From assembly GCA_025450585.1 (NCBI GenBank), contig JANWHD010000027.1, forward strand, positions 1 to 64,000: DNA of 64,000 nucleotides, in the 5' to 3' direction. The notes under the pieces are model-generated. The model was not told the DNA's origin. It saw only the letters and a program-made list of their open reading frames with translations, and ran no database searches. The position numbers were made by a program, and so were the translations under genes. Below, piece after piece: positions 10,014-18,566 of the stretch. This DNA is from Solirubrobacterales bacterium (GTDB lineage: Bacteria > Actinomycetota > Thermoleophilia > Solirubrobacterales > 70-9). Position 1 is the first letter of the stretch; the number at the start of each line of letters is the position of its first letter.

Positions 10014-10077
10014 TTTAGCGACCGGAGGGGGTGGTGGGTCCCCTGCGGCGACAGGACCCGCGGGCCGACCGCCTTCG

Positions 10078-10935
10078 CTACTTGAGCTTGTAGGCCCTGA
10101 TGCGGTCTTTGTGAGTGTCTTCGTCCCTGGCATACAAGCCATGGGCCAGAGCCTGGACGAGAGCCATCAATGCGGTGTTGGAGCGCGCGAAGGAGGGGCT
10201 GTTGGAGGAGAAGTAGAGCGTCAGCTCGGCGCCCTCCCCCACCTCGGACATCGAAGCGTCGGAGATCGCCAGGGTGTGCGCGTTGCGGTGCAGAGCCAGC
10301 TTCATCGCGCGCAGCAGGAGAGGATGGGCCCGCCCAGAGGAGAGGACGATGACCAGCGTTTCGTCGTCTATTCGCCCCAGCCGCTGCAGGGACTCGCCAC
10401 CGGTGCTGGCGACGATTTCGGCCCTGATGTCGAGCAGGCTGAGCGTGTGCCGCAGGTAACTGGCGAAGAAGGCCATCTGGTCGACGCCGACGATCACGAC
10501 TCGCTGGGCTTCTGCCAGTGCCGCGACCGCCCCGTCGACCTGCTCGCGGGTCAGCTTGCGCGCGGTTTCCTCGAGGTTCGCGTAATCGGCGCCCAGCGAC
10601 CCCTCCAGCTCGGAGTGATCGAAGGAGAAGAGCGAGCCGGCGCTGGCCGCTCCGTTCGTCGCGGCTCCGGCCGTCCGGTACTCCTCGATCGCCGCCTGCT
10701 GAAGCTCGGGATACCCCTCGAAGCCGAGGGCCTGGGAGAAGCGCACCACCGTCGATGACGAGGTGCTCGCTCTCCGGGCCAGCTCCTCGGCCGTGAGGAA
10801 GGCTGCCTCGTCGAGGTGGTCGACGATGTAGCGGGCGACGTCTTTCTGGGAACGGGAGAACTCGTCGAAGCGCTCCTGGATGTAGTCGGAGAGGCTCTTG
10901 AGCTGTGCCGCTGATTTTGTTGCAGTCTTGGTCAC
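10078..10935 (-). CDS. RpiR/MurR-family transcriptional regulator (HTH plus SIS domain)
   Basis: Residues 15-90 form the RpiR helix-turn-helix domain ([54 protein letters not shown]). Residues 125-270 form a SIS sugar-phosphate-binding domain ([16 protein letters not shown] and [15 protein letters not shown]). Such proteins regulate sugar or amino-sugar catabolism in response to sugar phosphates; the target here is not evident. I chose GTG 10935; the frame extends far upstream to 11496 but would overlap divergent genes. Being next to pdxS does not prove it controls B6 synthesis. Confidence 0.87.
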   Translation of the reverse strand: MTKTATKSAAQLKSLSDYIQERFDEFSRSQKDVARYIVDHLDEAAFLTAEELARRASTSSSTVVRFSQALGFEGYPELQQAAIEEYRTAGAATNGAASAGSLFSFDHSELEGSLGADYANLEETARKLTREQVDGAVAALAEAQRVVIVGVDQMAFFASYLRHTLSLLDIRAEIVASTGGESLQRLGRIDDETLVIVLSSGRAHPLLLRAMKLALHRNAHTLAISDASMSEVGEGAELTLYFSSNSPSFARSNTALMALVQALAHGLYARDEDTHKDRIRAYKLK

Positions 10936-10998
10936 GGGCCTCAGATTCGCCGGACCGCACGCTTTCCCTTCCGCCGAGCATCGGAAGGATCTGGTTGG

Positions 10999-11394
10999 AT
11001 GGGTATCGCGATGACGCTCGAACAGGCGCTGCGCCTCACCAACCGCAACATGGTCGCCTTCGACTTGGTGCTTGGCACCTCGGCGATCCTGGCGCCCGCG
11101 ACGACCCTGAAGGTGCTTGGACACGAGCACCCTTCCCCCGACGCCGAACACCTCTTCCGCCGCTGCGGTCCGATCTGGCTCACCTTCGCGGCGGCCCACG
11201 CGATGGCTGCGCGGCGCGGCGAGGAGCGCGACTGGTGGGCACTGGCATGGCTGCGCGGCACCGAGATCGCCACCGACGCCCTCTGGGCGGAATCGGCCGC
11301 CGTCAGCCGCCCCGGGGCGAAGCTCGGCCTGCGCCTCGCTAGCGTCTCGAACCTGGCGATGGCCGCGGGCTTCGCCTGGCTCTCGCGGAGGTAA
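10999..11394 (+). CDS. small predicted membrane protein, unknown
   Basis: A 131-residue protein with weakly hydrophobic helices ([46 protein letters not shown]). It is divergent from the RpiR gene and followed 4 bp later by a zinc-ribbon protein, so it probably starts a short operon reaching 13336. ATG 11011 ([10 protein letters not shown]) is an alternative start. No family is recognised. Confidence 0.6.
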   Translation: MGIAMTLEQALRLTNRNMVAFDLVLGTSAILAPATTLKVLGHEHPSPDAEHLFRRCGPIWLTFAAAHAMAARRGEERDWWALAWLRGTEIATDALWAESAAVSRPGAKLGLRLASVSNLAMAAGFAWLSRR

Positions 11395-11398
11395 CACG

Positions 11399-11731
11399 GT
11401 GGCGGACCTCGCGGGGCTGCCAGACAAGCGCTGGAGCGTGCGGGGGCTGACGGACGAGGGCGACGAGGCCTGGGTGATACGCGGCATCTCGCGCAAGCTC
11501 TACCGCTGCCCCTCCTGCCACGGCGAGATCGAGATCGGCAGCGAGCACGTCATTGTCCAGTACGTGTTCCGCCTCGGCGGCACCGAACACCACCACTGGC
11601 ACCGCCGCTGCGCGGAAGAGATCCTGATCCCCGAACTGCGCGAGGCGCGCCGGGTGCCGGCCGGCGAGTCGGCGCAGTCGAAGCTGGAGCAGCGCGGCCG
11701 TAAGCCCTCCGGCCGCCGCCCCCGCCGTTGA
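11399..11731 (+). CDS. small zinc-binding protein
   Basis: A 110-residue protein starting at GTG 11399. It carries CPSCHGEIEIGSEHVIV around residue 38 and HHHWHRRCAEEI near residue 72, a Cys2/His/Cys pattern expected to bind one zinc. Short proteins with this layout are common in actinobacteria, often loosely named ATP/GTP-binding proteins without evidence. The last 20 residues are basic and low-complexity. It is packed 4 bp after the preceding gene and 1 bp before the next. Confidence 0.65.
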   Translation: MADLAGLPDKRWSVRGLTDEGDEAWVIRGISRKLYRCPSCHGEIEIGSEHVIVQYVFRLGGTEHHHWHRRCAEEILIPELREARRVPAGESAQSKLEQRGRKPSGRRPRR

Positions 11732-11732
11732 C

Positions 11733-12479
11733 GTGAACCGCCGCGCCGAGCTGGCCTCGATCTACGTCCGGATCGGCCGCACCTACCTGAGGTGGGCGCC
11801 GTCGCTGCTGCTGCTGGCGCTGATCGTCTTCATCCCGCTCGGGCTCGTCCACGCGATCGCGGTGCAGGCCGAGATCGGCTCCTTCGACGTCGACAGCCTG
11901 GTCGAGATCTTCGCCGCCGCCGCGGCCGTGATCGCCCTTGCCGTCACCGGGCTGCTCGGCGAGGTCTTCTACACCGGCGCGGTGGCGATCTCGCTGACCC
12001 ATCCCCACGACGGCAAGCCGCCGACGCTGCTCGAGACGGCGCGCATGGTGAACTACGGCCCGCTGATCGCGATCGACCTGATCTACGGCGTCGCGGTTGC
12101 CGTCGGGCTGGTCTTCTTCTTCGTGCCGGGCCTCCTCGTTTTCGTCTGGCTCGCCCTCGCGGCTCCGGTCGTGGAGATCGAGCACCACGGCGTGCGCGCA
12201 GCCCTCCTCCGCAGCCTGCAGCTCGTGCGCGGCAAGTTCCTCCTGGTCGCGGCGGTGATGATCCCGATCGAGCTCGTCGGCGACGGGCTCACCAACCTCG
12301 CCACCGAGGTCGCCCACGACCTGCTCGGCGAGACCCTGCTCTCCAAGTGGCTAGCCGATGTGCTGTCCAACCTCGCCTTCACCCCGTTCTTCGCGGTCGC
12401 CGCGGTGCTGCTCACGGTCGACCGGATCCACGAAAAGGAGGGTGCGGTAGTCGAACTACACTCGAAGCCGGCACCGTGA
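11733..12479 (+). CDS. multi-pass membrane protein, glycerophosphodiesterase-membrane-domain-like
   Basis: A 248-residue protein starting at GTG 11733 with about six hydrophobic segments, including LLLLALIVFIPLGLVHAIAV, VGLVFFFVPGLLVFVWLAL and FLLVAAVMIPIELVGD. The pattern, with the conserved region SLQLVRGKFLLV, resembles the membrane domain found alone or attached to glycerophosphoryl diester phosphodiesterases. No catalytic residues are visible. The stop overlaps the next gene's GTG. Confidence 0.6.
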   Translation: MNRRAELASIYVRIGRTYLRWAPSLLLLALIVFIPLGLVHAIAVQAEIGSFDVDSLVEIFAAAAAVIALAVTGLLGEVFYTGAVAISLTHPHDGKPPTLLETARMVNYGPLIAIDLIYGVAVAVGLVFFFVPGLLVFVWLALAAPVVEIEHHGVRAALLRSLQLVRGKFLLVAAVMIPIELVGDGLTNLATEVAHDLLGETLLSKWLADVLSNLAFTPFFAVAAVLLTVDRIHEKEGAVVELHSKPAP

Positions 12480-13336
12480 GCACCGCCTCGATCTTCACCG
12501 ACTTCTGGGACCAGCTCGTCGAACACGACGAGCAGGGCCTCTTCCTGGTCCTCGCCGGCTTCATCCTCTCCTTCGCCTTCATCCGCATGAGCACGCGGCT
12601 GATGCGCAGCCCTAAGGTCCCCTGGTGGCCGGGCAGCGTCGTCAGCGAGAGCGGTGTCCACCTACACCACCTCGTCTTCGGGATCGTGACGATGATGGTC
12701 GCCGGCACGCTCGGCTTCAGCACCCTCGGCGCCAGCCCCTGGATCGAGATCTGCGCCTTCGCCTTCGGCATCGGCGCCGGCCTGACGATCGACGAGTTCG
12801 CGCTCTGGGTCTATCTCGACGACGTCTACTGGGCCGAGGAGGGGCGCAGCTCGATCGACGCGACCGTGATCGCGGCGGCCGGCATGGTCCTGCTTCTGCT
12901 CGGCTTCACACCGTTCGACTTCGACACCAGCTCGGCGGTCGAGATCGCCGGCAGCATCGTCACCCTTCTTATCGTCCTCGCCATGGTGGCGATCTGTTTC
13001 GCCAAGCAGCGGCTGATGCATGGCTGGGTCGGCTTCTTCTTCCTCCCGATCGCGATCTACGGCGCCTCGCGACTTGGCAAGCCAAGCTCGCCCTGGGCAC
13101 GCCGACGCTATGGCGACCGCGACCCAGCCAAACAGACGCGGGCCGAAGAGCGTTTCCCGCTCAACCGGCGGACCGACCGCTTCAAGGATGCCTTCCGCGA
13201 CATCGTCGGCGGCAAGCCGAGCGAGGGCGTCGCCGCGGCCCAGCAGGAGGCGATCGCCGCAACCCGAGAGGCGGTGGCCGAAGCGCGCCAGCGGGCGGAA
13301 CGGGTGACCCACATCGACCGCCCTCCGGATCGCTAG
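12476..13336 (+). CDS. conserved actinobacterial integral membrane protein
   Basis: A 286-residue protein starting at GTG 12476 (GTGA overlap with the upstream stop). It has about six membrane helices and a histidine-bearing motif SGVHLHHLVFGIVTMM after the first, then acidic residues in GLTIDEFALWVYLDDVYW that could lie in the membrane plane. The C-terminal 80 residues are charged and alanine-rich with an amphipathic helix. Similar proteins occur across actinobacteria, but the function is unknown. The gene ends about 10 bp before a series of long palindromes. Confidence 0.65.
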   Translation: MSTASIFTDFWDQLVEHDEQGLFLVLAGFILSFAFIRMSTRLMRSPKVPWWPGSVVSESGVHLHHLVFGIVTMMVAGTLGFSTLGASPWIEICAFAFGIGAGLTIDEFALWVYLDDVYWAEEGRSSIDATVIAAAGMVLLLLGFTPFDFDTSSAVEIAGSIVTLLIVLAMVAICFAKQRLMHGWVGFFFLPIAIYGASRLGKPSSPWARRRYGDRDPAKQTRAEERFPLNRRTDRFKDAFRDIVGGKPSEGVAAAQQEAIAATREAVAEARQRAERVTHIDRPPDR

Positions 13337-13347
13337 TAGGCACCGGG

Positions 13348-13413
13348 GAGCCATTGGGGGTCTCTCCTCAGGCCGCTTCGCGGGAGTTCCTGAGGAGAGA
13401 CCCCCAATGGCTC
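13348..13413. repeat. perfect inverted repeat, 25-bp arms
   Basis: Arms 13348-13372 and 13389-13413 are exact reverse complements (starting GAGCCATTGGGGG), separated by a 16-nt loop. The hairpin begins 12 bp after the stop at 13336 and probably acts as a transcription terminator lacking a U-tract, though its length is unusual. Confidence 0.8.
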
Positions 13414-13436
13414 TCAGATTGCGAAGCCGGTGTCAG

Positions 13437-13455
13437 GGTCCCCAAGCTTGGGACC
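13437..13455. repeat. short palindrome around an AAGCTT centre
   Basis: GGTC-CCCAAGCTTGGG-ACC is a palindrome with one unpaired C, lying between two much larger inverted repeats. It could be a protein-binding site or part of a repeated element. Confidence 0.5.
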
Positions 13456-13510
13456 AAGCCAGGACGGCACTTCGAGGCGGGAGCTTTGAAGCTTGGGTGC
13501 TTTCGAGAGG

Positions 13511-13586
13511 GGTTGGCGGATGCCCCTCTCCAAAACACTCAAGCGCGGCTCCTGCCGCGCGTTTTGGAGAGGGGCATCCGCCAACC
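13511..13586. repeat. long inverted repeat with nested hairpin
   Basis: Arms 13511-13536 and 13561-13586 are 26-bp exact reverse complements (start GGTTGGCGGATG). Inside, 13543-13549 and 13554-13560 form a second 7-bp stem continuous with the right arm, leaving a 6-nt bulge. The structure ends about 20 bp before the convergent gene at 13607, so it may terminate that gene. Confidence 0.8.
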
Positions 13587-13606
13587 CTCACCTAAGCCCA
13601 CCTGGA

Positions 13607-13999
13607 TCACATGCCGGCGGCTATCTGCTGGCCGGGCCAGAACGGCCACTCCTCAAACTCGTGGCAGCGGCCGTCGGTGGCAAAGCGAACGATCCAGAGG
13701 TCGCGGTATTGAAGGCGCTCCGGTCCGCCGTACTGGACTTCCACGCGGACCACGGCGGTGTCGCCCTCGACCGCGACGATGGCGTGACGCATCTCGAACG
13801 GCTCGTCCGGCCCCTCGCGCTCACGCTCCCAAAGCTCGACGATCGCGGCGATTCCCATGGCGGGCTCCTCATAGGGCGACATCCGGTAGGTGGCGTCCTC
13901 GGTGAACAGCTCACGCAGCGCCTCGGTCCCCGCCGCGCGCCAGGCTCGCTCGTAGTCCTCGACCCATTCCTCGATGCTCGCGTGAGCCGCCTCGACCAC
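13607..13999 (-). CDS. SnoaL/NTF2-like fold protein
   Basis: About 130 residues beginning VVEAAHASIEEWVEDYERAW. The pattern (N-terminal helix, then LRELFTEDATYRMSPYEEP and MGIAAIVELWERERE, then beta strands ending RYCHEFEEWPFWPGQ-like sequence) is the SnoaL-like/NTF2 alpha+beta barrel. Members include small hydrolases, isomerases and binding proteins. No specific substrate can be assigned. GTG 13999 fits the fold better than the frame's first start at 14053. Confidence 0.7.
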   Translation of the reverse strand: MVEAAHASIEEWVEDYERAWRAAGTEALRELFTEDATYRMSPYEEPAMGIAAIVELWEREREGPDEPFEMRHAIVAVEGDTAVVRVEVQYGGPERLQYRDLWIVRFATDGRCHEFEEWPFWPGQQIAAGM

Positions 14000-14069
14000 C
14001 CATCGAACCCTACGACCTCCCGTCCGCGTTAACCAGGGAAAAACACCGCGCACCTAGACTGGGAAGCGA

Positions 14070-14849
14070 ATGCGTCGCCTCCTCATCGCAGCCGCCATCG
14101 CCGCTCTTTGCCTGCCGATCGCCGGGGCCGCCGCACAGCGCCAGATCGTGCAGTCGGGCAACGTGCGCGTTTCCTTCGGCGGCCGGCTTGCGCCCCGTGC
14201 GCTGCCGCGCGAGCACCCCGCCCCGGTGACCGTGCACCTCGACGGCTCGGTCGCGACCGTGGATGGCAGCCGCCCGCCGCAGCTGCGCGAGATCGCCGTC
14301 GCGGTCAACCGCGCCGGGCGGGTCTCGACCGTGGGCCTCCCGACCTGCCCCCCCTCGCGCCTGCAGCAGACCAGCACCGAAGCCGCGCTCGATCTCTGCC
14401 GCGGTGCCCTGGTCGGGCACGGCCGCTTCGCCGTCAACGTCGATGTCTCGGACTCGTCTCTGATCCCGGCCAAGGGGGCGGTGCTCGTCTTCAACAGCAG
14501 CACCCGCAAGGGCCCGGGGATGGTGCTGCACCTCTACGGCTCGACGCCGGTGAAAGCGGCCTTCATCCTCCCCTTCGAGATCTCGCGCCAGCCCCGGGGC
14601 GAATTCGGGACCGTCTTCTCGGCCAAGATTCCGACGCTTGCCTCCGACCTGGGCTACGTCACCGACATCGAGCTGACGATCGGCCGCAGATACCGCTACG
14701 CGGGTAAGCCGCGCAGCTTCCTCAGCGCCAGCTGCGCCGCGCCGGCGGGCTTCCCCGGCGCCGTCTACCAGCTCGCCGAGGCGACCTTCACCTTCCCCGA
14801 AGGCAAACGACTGACCAGCAAGCTGCCCGGGGACTGCAAGGTCCGGTAG
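14070..14849 (+). CDS. secreted protein of a family with a second copy at 16990-17835
   Basis: A 259-residue protein with a signal peptide (MRRLLIAAAIAALCLPIAGAA). The mature part contains VATVDGSRPPQLREIAVAVNR, LPTCPPSRLQ and CRGALVGHGRF. These match in order the segments FADGSQPPAVRELRIDFDRN, LPACGRALLE and CRDSIVGLGTAHA of the secreted protein near 17.4 kb. Paired cysteines could form disulfides outside the cell. No enzymatic motif is seen. Confidence 0.7.
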   Translation: MRRLLIAAAIAALCLPIAGAAAQRQIVQSGNVRVSFGGRLAPRALPREHPAPVTVHLDGSVATVDGSRPPQLREIAVAVNRAGRVSTVGLPTCPPSRLQQTSTEAALDLCRGALVGHGRFAVNVDVSDSSLIPAKGAVLVFNSSTRKGPGMVLHLYGSTPVKAAFILPFEISRQPRGEFGTVFSAKIPTLASDLGYVTDIELTIGRRYRYAGKPRSFLSASCAAPAGFPGAVYQLAEATFTFPEGKRLTSKLPGDCKVR

Positions 14850-14873
14850 TCGCCCGGGAGGCGGCAGGGCGAC

Positions 14874-15203
14874 TCAAAGCCCGAGGCCGCCGACCCCGCG
14901 CTCGTCCCAGCCGAGATGATGGGCGAGCTCGTGACGGAGCGTGCGCTCGACCTGCCCGGCCAGCAGCTTCGGGTCACGGCCGAAATCGCGTTCCAGCGTG
15001 TCGCGGTAGATCACGATCCGGTCCTCGTAGCCGTCGCGAACGATCCCGTCTCCCTCGTAGAGACCGTAGGCGTGCATCTCGGCGCCGCCGTCGGAGATGA
15101 CGACCGCGACGCCCTCCAGCACTCGCTGAAATTCCTCCGGCAGAGCGTCGATCGCGTCGGCGACCAGCGCTTCGAACTCATCCATTTCCCCGGGCTCCGT
15201 CAT
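14874..15203 (-). CDS. minimal zincin-like metallopeptidase-fold protein
   Basis: A 109-residue protein ending in TLRHELAHHLGWDERGVGGLG, the HExxH-type zinc motif with a third ligand downstream, as in the short zincin-like family of actinobacteria and alphaproteobacteria (PF06262 type). The N-terminal helix (DEFEALVADAIDALPEEF) also fits. No protease activity is established for most members. The start could be ATG 15203 or the internal ATG at MDEFEALV. Confidence 0.8.
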   Translation of the reverse strand: MTEPGEMDEFEALVADAIDALPEEFQRVLEGVAVVISDGGAEMHAYGLYEGDGIVRDGYEDRIVIYRDTLERDFGRDPKLLAGQVERTLRHELAHHLGWDERGVGGLGL

Positions 15204-15247
15204 CCCTGAGAGAGGATGACGGTTCGCCCGAGCGAGACGGGCCCTCC

Positions 15248-15664
15248 CTAGTAGCCGTACCTTTCAGCCTGCTTTTCGGCTTCTTCGATCGCCTCGTTGG
15301 CTTCGTCCCTGCCCTTTTCGAGGCCTTCCTTGGCTTCTTCTTCAGCCTGTTCGATCGTCTTTTCGGTTTGGCTCTTACCGCCTTCGACGCCCTTCTTGGC
15401 TTCCTCCTTGCCCTTTTCGAGGCCCTCCTTGGTCGCCTTTTCGGCCTCGCTGAAGCCCTCCTTGACTTCGTCCCCGGCCTTTTCGATGCCCTGCTTGGCT
15501 TCTTCGAGACCTTGTTCGATCCGGTCTTCGGCCTCCGAGACGCTGTCGCTGTCGCTGCCACCCCCGCAGCCGATCGCGAACGCGCCGAAGGCGCCGACCG
15601 CAAGCACCAGCACCGCCAGGCGAGCCACCCGCCCGTTCCACCTACTCGAATCTCTACTCGACAC
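15248..15664 (-). CDS. lipoprotein with long charged coiled-coil repeats
   Basis: A 138-residue protein starting at GTG 15664 with GGAG spaced about 6 nt upstream. A signal peptide ends in a lipobox (FAIGCGG), predicting a lipid-anchored extracytoplasmic protein. The rest is almost entirely Glu/Lys/Ala helix in short repeats such as KEGLEKGKEEAKKGVEGGK and KEGLEKGRDEANEAIEEAE, giving an LEA-like or apolipoprotein-like amphipathic rod. It may act as a spacer or stress protein on the cell surface; this is inference. Confidence 0.65.
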   Translation of the reverse strand: MSSRDSSRWNGRVARLAVLVLAVGAFGAFAIGCGGGSDSDSVSEAEDRIEQGLEEAKQGIEKAGDEVKEGFSEAEKATKEGLEKGKEEAKKGVEGGKSQTEKTIEQAEEEAKEGLEKGRDEANEAIEEAEKQAERYGY

Positions 15665-15794
15665 AATCGCTCCTCTCGGTTGCAGGGTGTGACCCGATCT
15701 TTGCACCCCGCGGGGCGCGCGGCCAATCCGATCCTGGCCAGCTGGCCAGGGCGCCCGGTAGGATCCGCGGATCAACCCGACCAGGAGCTCACAG

Positions 15795-17024
15795 ATGAAC
15801 CCTGCCACCGCAAAAAAACTCGAGGACGAGCTCGTGCTGGAGCGCAAGCACTGGGTCGACGGCCCGCCCCACGCTCTGTTCAAGGAGATGCGCAGCGGCT
15901 GCCCGGTCCACTGGACTTCGCACGTCAGCGAGTTCCCCGAGGCGGCCGGCTTCTGGTCGGTGACCACGGCCGACGACGTGCACGAGGTGAGCCGCGACTG
16001 GCAGGCCTACTCCTCGGAGGTGGGCGGCGTCACCGCGATCAACGAGGTCTTCCCGATCGAGCTCTCGCGGGCGATGTTCATCGGCATGGACCCGCCCAAG
16101 CACGACCGGATCAAGGCGCTGTTCCAGGCGGGCTTCACGCCGAAGCGGATCGCCGCGCACGAGGAGGCAATCCGAGAGATCGTCATCGGCGTGCTCGACC
16201 GCCTCGAGGGGCGCGACACCTGCGACCTGGTCACCGACGTCGCCCAGCCCGCGGTCTCGCGCGTGATCGGCAGCTTCATGGGCATCCCCCCCGAGGACGA
16301 CGAGATCTGGGCGACGCTGATGAACTCGACCCTGGGCGCCGGCGACCCCGACCTCAGCCCCGGTGGGGTTGAGGAAGCGCTCGAACAGGCCATCCCCGAG
16401 ATCTTCGCCCGCTGCAACAAGATGATCGCCGCCCGGCGAGAGAACCCGACCGACGACCTGACCAGCGTCCTCGTCCACTCTGAGGTCGAAGGACAGATGC
16501 TCGAGGAGCACGAGATCGTGATGGGCTTCTTCCTCCTGGTCGCCGCCGGCAACGACAGCACCAGGTCTACCTACGCCAGCGGGATGCGAGCGCTGATGGA
16601 AGACCGCGAGCAGCTGCAGATGGTCCTCGACGACCCGAGCCTGATCCCGGGCGTGGTCGAGGAGTCGCTGCGCATGTTCCCCGCCTTCGCCCACTTCCGC
16701 CGCACGGCGACCCGCGACATCGAGCTCAACGGCAAGCAGATCAAAGAGGGCGAGAAGGTGGTCATGTGGTACGCGTCTTCGAATCGAGACGAGACCCGCT
16801 ACGAGGACCCCGATCGCTTCGACGTCCTGCGCAATCCCGAGCACCAGGCTTTCGGCGCCGGCGGTCGCCACTTCTGCCTCGGCACCGCCCTCGCCCGTCT
16901 CGAGCTGAAGATCCTCTTCGAGGAGACCCTGGCCAGGTACCCGGAGATGACAATCGACGGCAAGCCCAAGTTCGTCGAGTCTGGCTTCCTCAACCAGCTG
17001 AAGACGCTGCCGGTGCGGCTCTAG
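15795..17024 (+). CDS. cytochrome P450
   Basis: A 409-residue soluble P450 monooxygenase. Motifs: I-helix oxygen-activation segment LLVAAGNDSTRS, ExxR in EESLRMF, and the haem-thiolate loop FGAGGRHFCLGTALARLEL. The N-terminus lacks a membrane anchor, as in bacterial class I P450s that need ferredoxin and reductase; neither partner is encoded nearby. The pattern MFIGMDPPKHDRIKALFQAGF is seen in sterol- and terpene-oxidising actinobacterial subfamilies, but the substrate is unknown. Its 3' end overlaps the convergent gene by 35 bp. Confidence 0.93.
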   Translation: MNPATAKKLEDELVLERKHWVDGPPHALFKEMRSGCPVHWTSHVSEFPEAAGFWSVTTADDVHEVSRDWQAYSSEVGGVTAINEVFPIELSRAMFIGMDPPKHDRIKALFQAGFTPKRIAAHEEAIREIVIGVLDRLEGRDTCDLVTDVAQPAVSRVIGSFMGIPPEDDEIWATLMNSTLGAGDPDLSPGGVEEALEQAIPEIFARCNKMIAARRENPTDDLTSVLVHSEVEGQMLEEHEIVMGFFLLVAAGNDSTRSTYASGMRALMEDREQLQMVLDDPSLIPGVVEESLRMFPAFAHFRRTATRDIELNGKQIKEGEKVVMWYASSNRDETRYEDPDRFDVLRNPEHQAFGAGGRHFCLGTALARLELKILFEETLARYPEMTIDGKPKFVESGFLNQLKTLPVRL

Positions 17025-17835
17025 GCGTGCAGCTCCGGGTCACGGCGCCGATGAGCTGCGTGTCGTCCGCGAAGACAAAGGTGGCGCGCGCGACGAGGTG
17101 GTCGTCGGGGCACCGCGCCAGCGCGTAGCGCCACGCGGGCACGACACCCCTTCGGGATCGCCCAATCACGAAGTCGAAGTCGAGCAGCGAGGCTTCTCCA
17201 TCTGCGACCTCCGGAATCCTGGTGACCGCCTCCCACCCGTAGCGACCGCTCTCGACCCGCTCGATCTTCACCACCACGACGAGCGGCTCCTTGCTGGGTG
17301 ACGCAATAGACGTATGGATGAGCAGCGTAGTCGTACCGTCTCGGACCCCGGCGTTGAACAGGGTCAGCGGAAGCGTGATCGCCTCGGGCGAAAGGGATGG
17401 AATCGCGGCATGGGCAGTTCCAAGCCCGACGATCGAGTCACGGCAGCGGCGCCGGGCCTCCTTATTGCCAAGCGTCTCCAGGAGTGCCCTTCCGCAAGCC
17501 GGGAGCTCACTGGCATCCACTTCGGTGTTCCGGTCGAAATCAATCCTCAATTCCCGCACGGCAGGCGGCTGGCTCCCATCGGCAAAGCCGACCCCACCCT
17601 GGATCGATACGGCGATCGGGGCCATCCCTCTCCTCGGCAACCGCTTGGGTACGAAGCTCGTGAGGAACTCAGGACGCGGCGGACAGGAGCTGCTCGTCAC
17701 CGAGGCCGACGACAGCGCGAGCTGGCATATGGGTATGACGACAGGCCTTTCCGCCGGTGCGACAGCCGTCGCCCCCAAAGCCAGCGTCAAGGCCAAGGCA
17801 AATGTTGTGACCAGCGTCCGCACGATCGCCCGCAC
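16990..17835 (-). CDS. secreted protein, paralogue of the 14070-14849 product
   Basis: A 281-residue protein starting at GTG 17835 with a signal peptide (LVTTFALALTLALGATAVA). Its core shares ADGSQPPAVRELRIDFD, a LPAC motif and CRDSIVGLGTAHA with the secreted protein at 14070. Both end with a Cys-containing strand region (RCPDDHLVARATFVFADDT). Function unknown. The 3' end overlaps the P450 gene by 35 bp in convergent orientation. Confidence 0.65.
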   Translation of the reverse strand: MRAIVRTLVTTFALALTLALGATAVAPAERPVVIPICQLALSSASVTSSSCPPRPEFLTSFVPKRLPRRGMAPIAVSIQGGVGFADGSQPPAVRELRIDFDRNTEVDASELPACGRALLETLGNKEARRRCRDSIVGLGTAHAAIPSLSPEAITLPLTLFNAGVRDGTTTLLIHTSIASPSKEPLVVVVKIERVESGRYGWEAVTRIPEVADGEASLLDFDFVIGRSRRGVVPAWRYALARCPDDHLVARATFVFADDTQLIGAVTRSCTPRAAPAASSAG

Positions 17836-17848
17836 CCGGGCCGTCTGC

Positions 17849-18109
17849 TCAGGAACCGAGCAGCTTGGCCTTCTGGGCCGCGAACTCCTCCTCGGTGAGG
17901 ATCCCCTGAGCCTTGAGCTCGCCGAGCTCCTTGAGCTGGTCGATCGTCGACTGGCCCCCGGCTTCCGGAGCCGGGGGCGCGGGCACCGCCTGGGGGGCTT
18001 CCTGCTCGGCCCAGCGTTCGCCCTGGCGTTTCGAGACGCGATTGCTCACCGCGGTCGCCGTCCCGGCGATTGCGGCAGTCCGTGCAACTCCTCTGAGTAG
18101 TCCCGGCAT
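17849..18109 (-). CDS. SHOCT-domain small protein
   Basis: An 86-residue protein. The C-terminus DQLKELGELKAQGILTEEEFAAQKAKLL is a SHOCT (short C-terminal) oligomerisation domain. The N-terminus has a glycine/alanine segment (RTAAIAGTATAVSNRV) and a proline-rich linker. Proteins of this kind sit beside DUF6325 proteins in actinobacteria, as here. The role is unknown and may be membrane or stress related. Confidence 0.75.
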   Translation of the reverse strand: MPGLLRGVARTAAIAGTATAVSNRVSKRQGERWAEQEAPQAVPAPPAPEAGGQSTIDQLKELGELKAQGILTEEEFAAQKAKLLGS

Positions 18110-18122
18110 GAGTCTTCCTCCT

Positions 18123-18566
18123 TCAGGCTTCTGCCTCGGCCGCGTCGAGGGCGGCGAGCAGGTCTTGGATCGGGATGCGTCCGCTGGCGACGAGCTGCGC
18201 CCCGGTGCGGCGCATGGCGGCGGCAAAGGGTGCGGCCCAACGGTTCTCGTAGACCAGCAGGGCCGCGGACGTCCCCGGCTCGAGCGCCTCGCCGGCCGCC
18301 ACGACGTCGTCGTCGGACAGCAGGCCGGACGACGCACCCTCGAACGCCGCAAAGGCCTCCACCCCATCGCCCAGGTCGGCGATCTCCAGGGCGGCGACGG
18401 AGCCGTTCTCGCCCTTGGCGATGAAGGCAAGGTCGAGGATGCGGATCAGGCCGCGGTCGACCAGGTCGATCAGGTGCGGAGCGGCCTCGCCGGTCGGCTG
18501 GCGATCCGGCCACTCGACGATCAGGTAGTCGATCGGACCCATCTCATCGAGCGCTTCGCCGTTCAA
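18123..18566 (-). CDS. DUF6325-family protein
   Basis: The protein contains GPIDYLIVEWPDRQPTGEAA, LIDLVDRGLIRILDLAFIAK and SAALLVYENRWAAPFAAAM, the signature of DUF6325, an actinobacterial family of unknown function often near SHOCT proteins. TTG 18566 is the preferred start because a GAGGGAG sequence lies at suitable spacing; ATG 18542 (MGPIDYL) is the alternative. It lies 13 bp upstream of the SHOCT gene on the same strand. Confidence 0.75.
   Translation of the reverse strand: MNGEALDEMGPIDYLIVEWPDRQPTGEAAPHLIDLVDRGLIRILDLAFIAKGENGSVAALEIADLGDGVEAFAAFEGASSGLLSDDDVVAAGEALEPGTSAALLVYENRWAAPFAAAMRRTGAQLVASGRIPIQDLLAALDAAEAEA

Noticed and set aside
9896..10077. A PLP-responsive or other riboswitch upstream of pdxS
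   Set aside because: Only a GC-rich hairpin is visible; no known riboswitch consensus could be recognised.
10936..11496. N-terminal extension of the RpiR gene to 11496
   Set aside because: The extra sequence is low-complexity, lacks family similarity and would overlap divergent coding genes; GTG 10935 fits the HTH start.
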